Positions 28,246-37,312 of a stretch of DNA of 64,000 nucleotides are shown in pieces; position 1 is the stretch's first letter; every line of letters begins with the position of its first letter. The stretch is taken from NCBI RefSeq assembly GCF_010692745.1, contig NZ_JAAHTB010000013.1:1-64000 (forward strand). The letters are read 5' to 3'. The notes beneath the pieces were generated by a model, which saw nothing but the letters and a program-made list of their open reading frames with translations, searched no databases and was not told where the DNA came from. The position numbers and the translations under genes were made by a program. Origin of the DNA: Methylobacterium sp. BTF04. Its GTDB lineage: Bacteria; Pseudomonadota; Alphaproteobacteria; Rhizobiales; Beijerinckiaceae.

Positions 28246-29769
28246 ATGAGCGCCTTCGACGTTCGTGACCTCTTGGAAGCCGCAGGCCGGACCGGTGCGC
28301 CAGCCGCCGGACCAACAGCCGCGATGCCGCCCGCCGAGGCGGTGGCGCGGCCGGCCCCGGCCCCTCTCCTCTCGCCCGTGGTCCTCGCCGGCTGCGTGCG
28401 GATGGCCGATCTCGTTCTGATCGCGGTGTTGGGTTTTGCAACCCAGCGGCTGCAACTCTCCGGCACCGTGCCGATGTCGTTCCGCTACGCGGCCGCGATC
28501 CTCGGCGTGGCGACCATCGCGGTACTCCTGTTCCAGGTCAGCGGCGTCTATCGCATCGGGGCCTTCCGCACGCTGGTGAAGCCGGGCCTGCGCATCGCCG
28601 CGGCGTGGTCGCTCACCTTCCTCGTCGTCGCCACCGTGATGGTGTTTGCCAAGGTCGCCGATCATTACTCGCGCGTCTGGCTCGCGACCTTCTTTGCCAC
28701 CGGGCTCGGGGCGCTTGTGGTCGGGCGTTTCGTCCTGACCCGCATCGTCGCCGCGCAGATGCAGCGCGGCAATTTCGATCGGCGGACCGCCATCGTCGGC
28801 GGGGGCAAGGTGGCCGAAGACCTGATCCGCGCCCTCGATACCCAATCCGAATCCGGAATCCGCATCGTCGGCGTGTTCGACGACCGCGGCGACATGCGCT
28901 CCGATACGGTGGTGGCGGGCTACCCGAAGCTCGGCACGGTGAGCGACCTCGTCGCCTATGCCCGCACGACCCGGCTCGACCTCATCATCTTCACCCTGCC
29001 GATCACCGCCGAGGACCGCATCCTCCAGATGCTCGCCAAGCTCTGGGTGTTGCCGATCGACATCCGCCTCTCCGCTCAGGCCTCGAAGCTGCGCCTGCGC
29101 CCGCGGGCGTATTCGTATCTCGGTGCGGTGCCGGTCCTCGACGTGTTCGACAAGCCGATGGCCGACTGGGACATCGTCGCCAAGGGCATCTTCGACCGGA
29201 TCGTCGGCTTTGCCATGCTGGTGACGCTGGCCCCGGTGATGCTCGCGGTCGGCCTCGCCGTGCGCCTGACCTCCGCCGGCCCGGTCCTGTTCCGGCAGAA
29301 ACGCTACGGCTTCAACAACGAGTTGATCGAGGTCTACAAGTTCCGCTCGATGTACGTGAACCAGAGCGATGCCGGTGCGGCCAAGCTGGTGACGCGGGAC
29401 GACCCGCGCGTGACCCCGGTGGGCCGCTTCATCCGCAAGACCTCCCTCGACGAGTTGCCACAGCTGTTCAACGTCATCAAGGGTGAACTCTCCCTCGTCG
29501 GGCCGCGCCCCCACGCGCTCCAGGCCAAGGCCGCCAATACGCTCTACGATCAGGTGGTCGATGGCTATTTCGCCCGTCACAAGGTCAAGCCCGGCATCAC
29601 CGGCTGGGCGCAGGTGAACGGCTGGCGCGGCGAGACCGACACCAGCGACAAGATCCAGCGCCGCGTCGAGCACGACCTGCACTACATCGAGAACTGGTCG
29701 GTGCTGTTCGACATCAAGATCATGCTCGCCACGCCGATCTCGCTGTTCCGGACCAGGAACGCGTACTGA
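28246..29769 (+). CDS. undecaprenyl-phosphate hexose-1-phosphate transferase (WcaJ/GumD type)
   Basis: The product is 507 residues. Four or so N-terminal helices (about 40-170) are followed by a CoA-binding-like Rossmann domain ([18 protein letters not shown]) and the C-terminal bacterial sugar transferase domain. Typical catalytic blocks are [44 protein letters not shown] and [19 protein letters not shown]. It places the first sugar phosphate on the lipid carrier and so initiates the repeat unit. It is 102 bp after the GT4 gene in the same direction. Confidence 0.9.
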   Translation: MSAFDVRDLLEAAGRTGAPAAGPTAAMPPAEAVARPAPAPLLSPVVLAGCVRMADLVLIAVLGFATQRLQLSGTVPMSFRYAAAILGVATIAVLLFQVSGVYRIGAFRTLVKPGLRIAAAWSLTFLVVATVMVFAKVADHYSRVWLATFFATGLGALVVGRFVLTRIVAAQMQRGNFDRRTAIVGGGKVAEDLIRALDTQSESGIRIVGVFDDRGDMRSDTVVAGYPKLGTVSDLVAYARTTRLDLIIFTLPITAEDRILQMLAKLWVLPIDIRLSAQASKLRLRPRAYSYLGAVPVLDVFDKPMADWDIVAKGIFDRIVGFAMLVTLAPVMLAVGLAVRLTSAGPVLFRQKRYGFNNELIEVYKFRSMYVNQSDAGAAKLVTRDDPRVTPVGRFIRKTSLDELPQLFNVIKGELSLVGPRPHALQAKAANTLYDQVVDGYFARHKVKPGITGWAQVNGWRGETDTSDKIQRRVEHDLHYIENWSVLFDIKIMLATPISLFRTRNAY

Positions 29770-29771
29770 CC

Positions 29772-29797
29772 AAAACCGCGTACCGATCCGCGTTTTT
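29772..29797 (+). terminator. candidate terminator of the polysaccharide operon
   Basis: AAAACCGCG and CGCGTTTTT flank a short loop. One bulged C is needed, and the 3' side ends in TTTTT. It starts 2 bp after the WcaJ-like stop codon. Confidence 0.5.
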
Positions 29798-29804
29798 GCG
29801 ATAC

Positions 29805-29846
29805 ACGGCCCGATCCCCCGGCGGTTCGCAACGGGGATCGGGCCGT
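29805..29846 (+). promoter_or_regulatory. 14-bp perfect stem just before the LRR-kinase start
   Basis: ACGGCCCGATCCCC pairs perfectly with GGGGATCGGGCCGT across a 14-base loop. It ends 14 bp before the ATG of the LRR-kinase gene and has no T-run. It could be a second transcription barrier or a leader hairpin affecting ribosome access. The effect is not known. Confidence 0.5.
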
Positions 29847-29860
29847 GACGGTAAGAACCC

Positions 29861-31201
29861 ATGACGATGAACGCCGCCACCCGCGACCGGCTGCAGGCCC
29901 TTCGCCGCGGCGATCTCGCGGGTGCGCGCGAGCTGAGACTCACCGGTGGTCTCACCGAATTCCCGCCGGAAATCTTCGGCCTCGCCGACACGCTGGAGGT
30001 GCTCGATCTCAGCGGGGGGACGTTGACCGCCCTCCCCGACGACCTCGGTCGCCTCGCCAAGCTCAGGGTGATCTTCTGCTCGGGCAACCGGTTCGAGCGG
30101 CTTCCGCCGGCCTTGGGGGATTGCGCGGCCTTGAGCCAGATCGGCTTTCGCGCCACCGGCCTGAGCGAGGTGCCGGGCGAGGCCCTGCCCCCGCTCCTGC
30201 GCTGGCTCACCCTCACCGACAACCGGATCGCGCACCTCCCCGAGGCCCTGGGCGAACGGCCCTTTCTGCAGAAGCTGATGCTGTCCGGGAACAGGCTGCG
30301 GACACTCCCGGCCGGCTTGGCGGCGGCATCGAATCTCGAGCTGGTGCGCCTCGCCGCCAACGCCCTCGATGCCCTGCCTCCCTGGCTTCTCGCCCTGCCG
30401 CGGCTCGCCTGGATATCCTTCGCGGGCAATCCGCTCGCGCGCGAGACGGAGGCCGCCGAGATGGAGACCGAGACCGTTCCGTGGACCCATCTCGAGCCCG
30501 GTGCGCTCCTGGGCGAAGGGGCCTCGGGGCGGGTGTACCGGGCGCTTTGGCGTGCGGACGGCACGGGTGCTCCGCGGGCCGTCGCGCTCAAGCTGTTCAA
30601 GGGCGCCATGACCAGCGACGGCTTGCCCGAGCGTGAGATGGCCGCCTGCATCGCCGCGGGCGTCCACCCCAACCTCACCGGTGCCCTCGGTCGGCTGGCC
30701 GGCCATCCCGAAGGTCTGCACGGCCTCGTGATGCCGCTCCTGCCGGAGCAGTGGCGCGGCCTTGCCGGGCCGCCGAGCCTGGAGAGTTGCAGCCGCGACG
30801 TCTACGATCCCGGCTTGCGCCTGGAGCCGGTCGTCGCCTGGCGTATCGCCTCGGCCGCCGCGGAGGCCTGCGCCCACCTCCATGCGAATCGGCTGCTCCA
30901 CGGCGACCTCTACGGCCACAACGTGTTGTGGGACGGGGCGGAGGGTGCGGCGGTGCTCAGCGACTTCGGTGCGGCCTCCGTGCTTCCCGACGGCCCGGAT
31001 CGTCTCGCTCTCCAACGGATCGAGGTCCGGGCCTGGGGCCTGCTCCTTGGGGAATTGATCGACCGTTGCCCGGTGGAGGCCCACAGTCTCGGCGCCTTGC
31101 GCGCCTTGGAGCGCGACTGCGTCCAGGCCGATCCGCGTGCGAGGCCGCTGATGGCCGAGCTTTGCAGCGCTCTCGCGGGCCTGCATCCGACCGAACCGTG
31201 A
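29861..31201 (+). CDS. leucine-rich-repeat protein fused to a protein kinase domain
   Basis: The product is 446 residues. Residues about 15-205 form leucine-rich repeats of the small bacterial type (LEVLDLSGGTLTALPDDLGR, LRVIFCSGNRFERLPPALGD, LRWLTLTDNRIAHLPEALGE). The rest is an eukaryotic-like kinase: glycine loop GEGASGRVYRA at 218, Lys244 in VALKLFKG, catalytic loop HGDLYGHNVLW at 347 (HGD in place of HRD) and DFG at 368. All key residues are present. No membrane helix is seen, so it is probably cytosolic. Substrates are unknown. It follows the polysaccharide operon but is separated by hairpins. Confidence 0.85.
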   Translation: MTMNAATRDRLQALRRGDLAGARELRLTGGLTEFPPEIFGLADTLEVLDLSGGTLTALPDDLGRLAKLRVIFCSGNRFERLPPALGDCAALSQIGFRATGLSEVPGEALPPLLRWLTLTDNRIAHLPEALGERPFLQKLMLSGNRLRTLPAGLAAASNLELVRLAANALDALPPWLLALPRLAWISFAGNPLARETEAAEMETETVPWTHLEPGALLGEGASGRVYRALWRADGTGAPRAVALKLFKGAMTSDGLPEREMAACIAAGVHPNLTGALGRLAGHPEGLHGLVMPLLPEQWRGLAGPPSLESCSRDVYDPGLRLEPVVAWRIASAAAEACAHLHANRLLHGDLYGHNVLWDGAEGAAVLSDFGAASVLPDGPDRLALQRIEVRAWGLLLGELIDRCPVEAHSLGALRALERDCVQADPRARPLMAELCSALAGLHPTEP

Positions 31202-31240
31202 GACGATCCCGTCAGGCGAAGCTCCGCGCCGGATACGAAA

Positions 31241-31272
31241 AAGGACCGCGTCTCGGGTGAGACGCGGTCCTT
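31241..31272. terminator. strong terminator between the LRR-kinase gene and lanM
   Basis: AAGGACCGCGTCTC and GAGACGCGGTCCTT make a perfect 14-bp stem around GGGT. A-runs before and T-rich bases after allow termination of both convergent transcripts. Confidence 0.85.
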
Positions 31273-31348
31273 CTTAGATTCTCGGGACGCAGCGGAGAAG
31301 CCGCCGGCGCGGTGCCGACCGGGATCGCAGCCGCTTCCCGGGAGCGAC

Positions 31349-31744
31349 CTACTTCAGCAGCGTCGCGAGCGAAGCGCCGGCCGGCGAAGCGAGCTCCTTC
31401 GCGTCGATGGTGCCCTCGGCATCCGGGTCTGCGGCCTTGAAGCGCGCTGCGACCACCGCGAGGTATTCCTTCTTGTCCAGCGTCCCATCGCTGTCCGGGT
31501 CTGCGGCCTTGAGCTCGGCGGCGGTGACGCGGCCGGTCAGCTCCTTGGCGTCGAGGGTGCCGTCCTTGTCGGGGTCGAGCATGTCGAACTGCTTGGCGGC
31601 GGCGGCCTGCGCTTCCTTGAGGTCGATGGTGCCGTCCTTGTCCGGGTCGAACGCGCTCACCTCGGCGGGGGCGGCGAAGGCCGGGGCGACGACGCCGAGG
31701 GCGAGGACACTGGCGAGAAGGGCGGCAGGAAGACGATAAGCCAT
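31349..31744 (-). CDS. lanM: lanmodulin, periplasmic lanthanide-binding EF-hand protein
   Basis: The product is 131 residues with a Sec signal peptide (cleavage after Ala24, APAFA). Four EF-hand loops sit at 33-44 (DPDKDGTIDLKE), 57-68 (DPDKDGTLDAKE), 82-93 (DPDSDGTLDKKE) and 106-117 (DPDAEGTIDAKE). Each has Pro at loop position 2, and successive loops are only 12-13 residues apart. These are the hallmarks of lanmodulin, which binds lanthanide ions with picomolar affinity and folds on binding. It lies directly after the lut cluster, as in M. extorquens AM1. Loop 4 differs from the remembered AM1 protein: Asp at position 1 and Glu at position 5. Confidence 0.95.
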   Translation of the reverse strand: MAYRLPAALLASVLALGVVAPAFAAPAEVSAFDPDKDGTIDLKEAQAAAAKQFDMLDPDKDGTLDAKELTGRVTAAELKAADPDSDGTLDKKEYLAVVAARFKAADPDAEGTIDAKELASPAGASLATLLK

Positions 31745-32013
31745 GAATTGAATCTCCATAGATCAACTTGGAAAAGCGAGTCGCGCTCCAAGTCCGATGA
31801 AAAGACTAGTCTTGAGGAGGATGAGTCTCCCCGAGTCGAGTCGAGTCGTGACACGGCTTTACCTAATATGCCCGGGAGAATCCGGCAACCCTTTGTTCCG
31901 TTTTTTCTCGTCAGGCGGGAAATGCTCCTCGCGTTGCCCGAGTTTGACGGTGCCGATCCGCGACGTATGGCGAGACCCGCGCGCCCGTTCCGCGAACGAG
32001 GCCGTGAGAAACG
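31745..32013 (-). promoter_or_regulatory. lanM upstream region
   Basis: This is a gene-free spacer between the lutH terminator and lanM, and must hold the lanM promoter and leader. The lanM ribosome site lies in the few bases before the ATG at 31744. A short GAGTC-rich direct repeat (gagtcgagtcgagtcgtg, near 31834-31851) is present and contains CcrM-type GANTC sites. No other signal is clear. Confidence 0.4.
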
Positions 32014-32044
32014 AAAAACGGCGCGACCCCAGGGGGGCCGCGCC
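32014..32044 (-). terminator. terminator of lutH
   Basis: Read on the minus strand, GGCGCGG and a C-run pair with a G-run and CGCGCC, followed by GTTTTT. It lies 55 bp beyond the lutH stop codon, after the 15-bp repeats. Confidence 0.65.
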
Positions 32045-32064
32045 GCGCGTCTCGCCGCAGAGGC

Positions 32065-32109
32065 GAGATCAGGAGTTGCGAGATCAGGAGTTGCGAGATC
32101 AGTACTTGC
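32065..32109 (-). repeat. three tandem 15-bp repeats spanning the lutH stop codon
   Basis: Units at 32065-32079 and 32080-32094 are identical (gagatcaggagttgc on the plus strand). The third, 32095-32109, differs at two bases and contains the last lutH codons and its stop. Read in the lutH frame each unit has a TGA, giving three in-frame stops spaced 15 bp apart. It looks like slippage duplication of the gene's end. Confidence 0.85.
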
Positions 32110-34579
32110 GGATGATCGGCTCGGCCATCGGCACCGGGTCCGCACCGAAGGCGTACTTGATGCCACCGTAGATCGACAGCGGCTGGGCCAACGTCGTGGT
32201 GCGCGGATCGTTGATGGTCAGATTGCCGACGACGTTGCCGCGCTGGGCGAAGGTGCCGAAATTGGCATACTTGTTGTTGGTCAAGTTGGTGATCAGGCCG
32301 AAGATCTGCAGGTTCGGCGTGACCTGGTAGCTCGTGTTCAGGCCAAGGACCAAGTAGGCGGGCAGCTTCGGATTCAGGTTCGAATCGTCGCCGCGATAAT
32401 AGGACGACGAGAAGGCTTGGATGTTCATGCCGAAGCGCCAGCCCGGCAGCACGAGGTAGTCGAAGCCGACCTTGAACTGATGGTTGGGAACGAGCGGCAC
32501 TTGGTTGCCGGGTCGAACGGTGATGGCGCCGTCATTCGCCAGCGGATTGTTGGGCGACGACAGGGTGCCGTTGAACTGATAGGTCGCGTCGATCAGCGCG
32601 TAGTTGGCATAGACCGAAACGAACTCGCTCGTGTACTCGCCGCCGACCTCGATACCCTGGCGCTGGGTTGCCGGCACGTTGACGTAATATCCGCGGGCGG
32701 CGTTGCCCGGCGTGGCGAGCTGGATGATGTCGTTGGTGAGATCGGTGCGGAAGGCTCCGATCTTGTAGCTCATGAGGCCGCCAGCGTAGAAGTTCGGCAG
32801 CGCGCCGCGGAAGCCGACCTCGTAGGTGCGGCCGGTGACCTGCTTGAGCGGCGGATCGGCCACGAGCGAGTTCGGCAGCAGGCAGGGCCGGTCCGGGTTG
32901 GCGCAGGCCAGTTCCAGCGGGGTCGGGGCGCGGTTGGATTCCGAGTAGCCGCCGTAGAGCGACAGGCCCGGATTGAACCGGTAGGTCAGGCCGGCGAGCG
33001 GATTGATCTTAGTGAAGTAGTGCGTCCCGGTGACGTCCGGCGAGAAGCCGGTCTGGTCCTGCGTGCTCACGCGGGCGAAGTTCAGGCGGGCACCCGCGGT
33101 GAGCGAGAGGGCGTCGGTCAGGTCGAAGGTGTCGGTGGCGTAGAGGCCCATGTAGAGGTTCGAGCCGATCACCGAGCTTGGTGCGATGCCGAGCGCTGCG
33201 TCGGTGCGCAACTGCGTCGTGCCCAGCCCCGGAATGTTGCCGTAGAACGGGTTGCTCGGGTTGGTGGTGACCGACAGGTCCGGGTTGATCACGCCGAGCG
33301 TGCTCGACGACTTGAAGGAGTAATCCGCCACGTCGATGCTGCCGCCGACGAGGAAGGTGTTGCCGAAGCCGCCGATCTTGTCGCGGTTGGTCGCCTGGAG
33401 CGACCCGCCGTAGCCGGTGGCCTCGGTCTTCGTCACGTCGATCGTGCCGTAGGGGACACCGGCGGTGAACGGGATCCGCTGGTTGTTTCTGCCGAGGATC
33501 GTGAACTGGTTGCGGAACGCAAGCTGGGATTGGCCGGCGGCCGGGCTGAAGCCGTCATCCTCGAAGCACAGGAAGCCGCGGTTGCTGGAGCGCGTGCTGC
33601 ACTGCTCGAAATTGCCGTCGTTGCCATCGATATATTGCTGGCTGAAGCGCCGGTAATAGGCGTTGCCGGCCAGTTCCCAGCTCGGCGAGACGTCGACGCG
33701 GCCGGTGAGCTGGATCGTGCCCATCTCGGTGGTGGAGGTCTGCGGGTAGGTGAAGATCGCCCGCGGGTCGGCATGGGTGAAGTCGACGGGCGTCGCGGCG
33801 GCGGCACCGAAGAAGGTGCGGGCGCCCGCGGCGATCAGGTGGAATTCCGAATCCGGGGTGCGGTATCCGAGGTCCGAGTAGAGGCGGCCGATCGTGCTCG
33901 GGCTCTCGTAGCGCCAGCCGCGGTCGTTCATGCCGTCGCCCGCGAAGTAGAAGCTCCACGGGCCGATTACCTTGCCGTATTGCAGCGAGCCGGCGATGCG
34001 CCCATCCGAGCCGCCGAGCACGGTGACCTCGGTGCCCTGCCAGGTAAAGCCGTTCTTCATCTGGATGTTGACCGCGCCGCCGAGCGCGTTGAGGCCGAAC
34101 ACTGGATTGCCGGTCACCACGTCGATGCGGTTGATCGCGACCGGCGGGATCAGGTCGAACTGAACCGTGTCGCCGAAGGCTTCGTTGATACGGACGCCGT
34201 TCTGGTAGACGGCGAGCCCCTGCGGCACGCCCTGAACCGGCGAGGCCGTGAAGCCGCGGTAGGTCAGGTCGGTGCGGCCCGAACTGCCCTGCGAATCCGA
34301 CAGGTTCACGCCGGGCGTGCGGCGAGCCAGGGTGGCGACCGCGTTGAAGGTGCCGCGATCATAGTCGAGATCGGCCGCCGTCACGGTCTCCACCGTGCTG
34401 GGGATCTTGTACAGCGGAATGGCACCGCGCCCGCCGGTGCTGCTCACCGGGGTGGTCGCCACCACGTCGAGCTCGGCCAGGGTCACCGACTGCTGCACAC
34501 CGGCATTCTGTGCCAGGGCGGCGCCCGGCATCAATGCCACCGATAGGAGCAGGCTGCCTCGCAGCGTCCGCTTCGTCAT
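32099..34579 (-). CDS. lutH: TonB-dependent receptor for lanthanide uptake LutH
   Basis: The product is 826 residues. A signal peptide (MTKRTLRGSLLLSVALMPGAALA) leads to a TonB box-like VTLAELDVVATTP, a plug domain (about 50-180, with the GLNALGGAVNIQMKNGFTWQG block) and a 22-strand beta-barrel ending GGIKYAFG and a C-terminal IIRKY. It should import a lanthanide complex across the outer membrane using TonB energy. Assignment as LutH rests on its place between lutG and lanM. It is separated from lutG by 245 bp, so it may have its own promoter. Confidence 0.9.
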   Translation of the reverse strand: MTKRTLRGSLLLSVALMPGAALAQNAGVQQSVTLAELDVVATTPVSSTGGRGAIPLYKIPSTVETVTAADLDYDRGTFNAVATLARRTPGVNLSDSQGSSGRTDLTYRGFTASPVQGVPQGLAVYQNGVRINEAFGDTVQFDLIPPVAINRIDVVTGNPVFGLNALGGAVNIQMKNGFTWQGTEVTVLGGSDGRIAGSLQYGKVIGPWSFYFAGDGMNDRGWRYESPSTIGRLYSDLGYRTPDSEFHLIAAGARTFFGAAAATPVDFTHADPRAIFTYPQTSTTEMGTIQLTGRVDVSPSWELAGNAYYRRFSQQYIDGNDGNFEQCSTRSSNRGFLCFEDDGFSPAAGQSQLAFRNQFTILGRNNQRIPFTAGVPYGTIDVTKTEATGYGGSLQATNRDKIGGFGNTFLVGGSIDVADYSFKSSSTLGVINPDLSVTTNPSNPFYGNIPGLGTTQLRTDAALGIAPSSVIGSNLYMGLYATDTFDLTDALSLTAGARLNFARVSTQDQTGFSPDVTGTHYFTKINPLAGLTYRFNPGLSLYGGYSESNRAPTPLELACANPDRPCLLPNSLVADPPLKQVTGRTYEVGFRGALPNFYAGGLMSYKIGAFRTDLTNDIIQLATPGNAARGYYVNVPATQRQGIEVGGEYTSEFVSVYANYALIDATYQFNGTLSSPNNPLANDGAITVRPGNQVPLVPNHQFKVGFDYLVLPGWRFGMNIQAFSSSYYRGDDSNLNPKLPAYLVLGLNTSYQVTPNLQIFGLITNLTNNKYANFGTFAQRGNVVGNLTINDPRTTTLAQPLSIYGGIKYAFGADPVPMAEPIIRKY

Positions 34580-34824
34580 CCCCAGACCCTCGATCGTCGT
34601 CGTGCCGTGCCCCTTTTGCGGGGCTTACGACACAACCTTGTGAGGATCGCGGGTTGGGCACAATTGCACCGAAGCCGCAATGCGCGGTTTCACGGCCTTA
34701 GGGACGTCTTACGAACGCCGCGTGTCGTCACGGCAACATCTTTCCTGCCTATTTTCAACGACTTAAGGAGTTTCAGGCAAGCGATCCGGGAGGATTCGGC
34801 AATCGGCCGCCAGAGCGTGCGCGA

Positions 34825-35445
34825 TCACAGCTTCGCCTGGATCCTGCGGGCGATCTCGCCGAGGCGCTGCTCCAGCAAGGTCGGCACTTCACAGACATAG
34901 GTCAGAGACTGACTGCGCTCCTGGAAGATGCGCCGGTCCCAAGCAAACTTGGTCTCGAGATCGGAGGCCTCCTTGGGCATTTCGCGAGCGTCCTGGGCGC
35001 TGGGGCCGTCCTTGGTGGCGCTGATCTTGTCGGCTTCATCGCGGATGCGCTCGGCCATGCGGCGCTGCCCTTGCGAGTACCGTGCGATGCCGGCAATCAC
35101 CTTGTTGCGCTCGCCGTTGAGGACTTCGAACACGCCCGCATAGACCCGGGTCAGGCGCTTGTCCTTGTCCGCACCCGCCTTGGCGGCGAATTCGTCGATC
35201 ATCGGATCGACGTCAGACAGTTCCGTGCGGCGCGACGCGATCTTCTGGGCGAGGGAGGCGGCTTCGAAGTCGTCGCCCCAGGCGCCGGCCTGCGCGATGT
35301 CGGGACCTGTCCAGACCGAGCCGGGGCTCAGCGTCGAGACCTTGCGCTGAACGCAGGGCCAGTCGGGATCACCCTTGGGTTGGGCCGATGCCGGCCCGGC
35401 GACGATTCCGAGGGCGAGAAGAGACAGAGCGAATGTGCGAATCAT
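34825..35445 (-). CDS. lutG: periplasmic protein LutG of the lanthanide cluster
   Basis: The product is 206 residues. A signal peptide (MIRTFALSLLALGIVAGPASA) is followed by DPDWPCVQRKVSTLSPGSVW and a mainly helical domain, with two Cys (one in WPCVQRK, one in TYVCEVPTL) able to form a disulphide. No enzyme family is recognised. Position after the ABC permease gene, with a 4-bp overlap, matches lutG of M. extorquens. A periplasmic role with the lanthanide transporter is inferred. Confidence 0.75.
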   Translation of the reverse strand: MIRTFALSLLALGIVAGPASAQPKGDPDWPCVQRKVSTLSPGSVWTGPDIAQAGAWGDDFEAASLAQKIASRRTELSDVDPMIDEFAAKAGADKDKRLTRVYAGVFEVLNGERNKVIAGIARYSQGQRRMAERIRDEADKISATKDGPSAQDAREMPKEASDLETKFAWDRRIFQERSQSLTYVCEVPTLLEQRLGEIARRIQAKL

Positions 35446-36323
35446 GAATTGTCTCCGGCCGGGCCGCCGCGCCGGGCCATGATGCCCCGGCCCGGATCGT
35501 AGGCGACGACGGCAAGGGTGAAGAAGGCGAGAGTGGTGCCGACGACCACGGCGCAGGACAGTGGATCGAACTGCCCATAGAGCGCGAAGCGGACGAGCTG
35601 CACTGCGTGGGTGAACGGGTTGGCCATGCAGATCGCGTAGAGCGTCTCGGACGATTCGCGGATACGCCAGAGCGGGTAGAGCGCCGACGACGCGAAGAAC
35701 ATCGGGAAGATCACGAAGTTCATCACGCTGGCGAAGTTCTCGAGCTGCTTGACCATCGAGGACAGCAGCAGGCCGATGGAGCCGAGCATCAGCCCGGAGG
35801 CGATGAAGGCCGGTAAGGCGGCGACATAGCCGATGGTCGGAATATCGAGTTCCCAGAACCAGGCGATGCCCAGGAACGCGTAGGCCTGCACCACCGATAC
35901 GGTGACGCCGGCGATGAGCTTGGCGAGAAGTAGCAACCAGCGCGGATAGGGGCTGGTGAGCAGAACCTTCATCGATCCGACCTCGCGGTCGTAGACCATC
36001 GAGAGCGACGACTGCATGCCGTTGAAGAGCTGGATCATCACCGCCAGCCCCGGCACCACGTAGACTTCGTAGAGCACGTAGGTCTGGTAGGGCGGTTCGA
36101 TGGAGACGCCGAGCGTGTTGCGAAAGCCGGCGGCGAAGATGAACAGCCAGACCAGCGGGCGCACCAGCGCCGAGAAGAACCGCTCCTTCTGGTTGAAGAA
36201 GCGCAGCAGCTCACGCCGGACGATGCCGCCGAGGCAGATGAGGTAGCCGACCGCGTCGAGGCGGCCGAGATGGGGTACGGGTGCAGAGGCCGATGGTGCG
36301 CGGGCCGGCGTGGTCGTGCTCAT
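35442..36323 (-). CDS. lutF: ABC-2 type permease LutF
   Basis: The product is 293 residues with six hydrophobic helices and the ABC-2 architecture (GIVRRELLRFFNQKERFFSAL, MVYDREVGSMKVLLTSPYPRW). It belongs to the permeases found with PQQ-dependent alcohol dehydrogenase systems. Together with LutE it should move lanthanide into the cytoplasm. Start and stop overlap its neighbours by 4 bp on both sides (lutE and lutG), indicating one tightly coupled operon. Confidence 0.85.
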   Translation of the reverse strand: MSTTTPARAPSASAPVPHLGRLDAVGYLICLGGIVRRELLRFFNQKERFFSALVRPLVWLFIFAAGFRNTLGVSIEPPYQTYVLYEVYVVPGLAVMIQLFNGMQSSLSMVYDREVGSMKVLLTSPYPRWLLLLAKLIAGVTVSVVQAYAFLGIAWFWELDIPTIGYVAALPAFIASGLMLGSIGLLLSSMVKQLENFASVMNFVIFPMFFASSALYPLWRIRESSETLYAICMANPFTHAVQLVRFALYGQFDPLSCAVVVGTTLAFFTLAVVAYDPGRGIMARRGGPAGDNS

Positions 36324-37063
36324 GCGGCCTGCCTCGGCGGTTCGGCGACGAGGCGGCGGAAGGCGGCCTCCAGGGTTTCACCGCCTTGCGCGATGGAGCC
36401 GGCGGTGCCCCGGGCGACGATGCGGCCCTTGTGCAGCACCACGGCGTCGTCGCCCGCTTCGATCTCCTCGAAGATGTGCGTCGCCCACAGGACCGACAGG
36501 CCCTCCTCCCGCACTAGGGCGCGGACGATCCTGACGATGTCGGCGCGGGATTCGAGGTCGAGGCCGACGGTGGGTTCGTCGAGCAGCAGGAGCCGGGGTT
36601 CGTGCACCAGCGAGCGGGCGATCTCGATGCGCCGGGATTGGCCACCGGACAGGGTCCTGACCTTGTCGTCGCGCCGGTCGGCGAGGCCGACGCGATCGAG
36701 GAGCGTCGCGACCCGTGCCTTGGCGGCCTTGCGGGTGATGCCGTGCAGGCTGGCATGATAGAGTAGGTTTTGCGCGACGGTCAGGTCGGTGTCGAGGGTG
36801 CGGGCCTGGAACACCACGCCCAGGCGGGCCAGGGCCCGGCTCGGCTCCTTGTCGAGCGCGTGGCCGAGGATCGAGACCCGGCCGTCCTGGTTCGCGTAGA
36901 GCCGGGTGATCACCGAGAACAGGGTCGTCTTGCCGGCTCCGTTGGGGCCGAGCAGGGCGGTGAAGCGTCCACGCGCGACGGCGAGCGAGACGTCCGACAG
37001 GGCCGCACGCGACCCGAAGCGATGGCTCACGCCCGCGACGTCGAGCGCGGCGCTCTCGGTCAT
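36320..37063 (-). CDS. lutE: ABC transporter ATP-binding protein LutE
   Basis: The product is 247 residues. Walker A is GPNGAGKTT, the signature LSGGQSRRIEIARSL, Walker B LLLLDEPTVGLD and the switch histidine lies in WATHIFEEI. It belongs to the ABC-2/DRA-type ATPases associated with PQQ-dependent alcohol dehydrogenase loci. It powers LutF. The ATG at 37063 overlaps the lutD stop. Confidence 0.9.
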   Translation of the reverse strand: MTESAALDVAGVSHRFGSRAALSDVSLAVARGRFTALLGPNGAGKTTLFSVITRLYANQDGRVSILGHALDKEPSRALARLGVVFQARTLDTDLTVAQNLLYHASLHGITRKAAKARVATLLDRVGLADRRDDKVRTLSGGQSRRIEIARSLVHEPRLLLLDEPTVGLDLESRADIVRIVRALVREEGLSVLWATHIFEEIEAGDDAVVLHKGRIVARGTAGSIAQGGETLEAAFRRLVAEPPRQAA

Positions 37064-37302
37064 GGCTTCAACGCCCGTTTGGCATCGCCGACGGCGTCGA
37101 GACACTCGTCGAATTCGCCCTCCCCCAGTTCGCGCTCGGCGACCCGGAGGGCCTTCTTCAGCTTGGGCAGGACGGTCTCGGCGGGCGGCTTGGCGAGCTC
37201 AGCCTTGATCATGGCGATGCCGTCGGTGCAGGCGAACTTGTCGTCGGCCAGCGCCGGACCGGCGATCAGGAATACGGCGAGAGCCGCGAGGGAGAGGCGC
37301 AT
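37060..37302 (-). CDS. lutD: small periplasmic protein LutD
   Basis: The product is 80 residues. A signal peptide (MRLSLAALAVFLIAGPALA) precedes a short helical domain with a Cys pair (KFACTDGIAMIKAEL and FDECLDAVGDAKRAL). Two acidic, Cys-linked helices could bind a cation, but nothing more is seen. Its place between lutC and lutE in the operon gives it the name. It overlaps lutE by 4 bp. Confidence 0.7.
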   Translation of the reverse strand: MRLSLAALAVFLIAGPALADDKFACTDGIAMIKAELAKPPAETVLPKLKKALRVAERELGEGEFDECLDAVGDAKRALKP

Positions 37303-37312
37303 GATCGGTGCC

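Noticed and set aside
26650..30678. A 1342-codon open frame on the minus strand opposite the polysaccharide genes
   Set aside because: It overlaps four convincing plus-strand genes, and its translation is Arg/Gly/His-rich without any motif. Such long antisense frames are common in GC-rich DNA where the third codon position avoids stops.
31748..34546. A 932-codon frame on the plus strand opposite lutH
   Set aside because: It is a mirror of the TonB-receptor gene with low-complexity, Val/Arg/Gly-rich translation and no domain.
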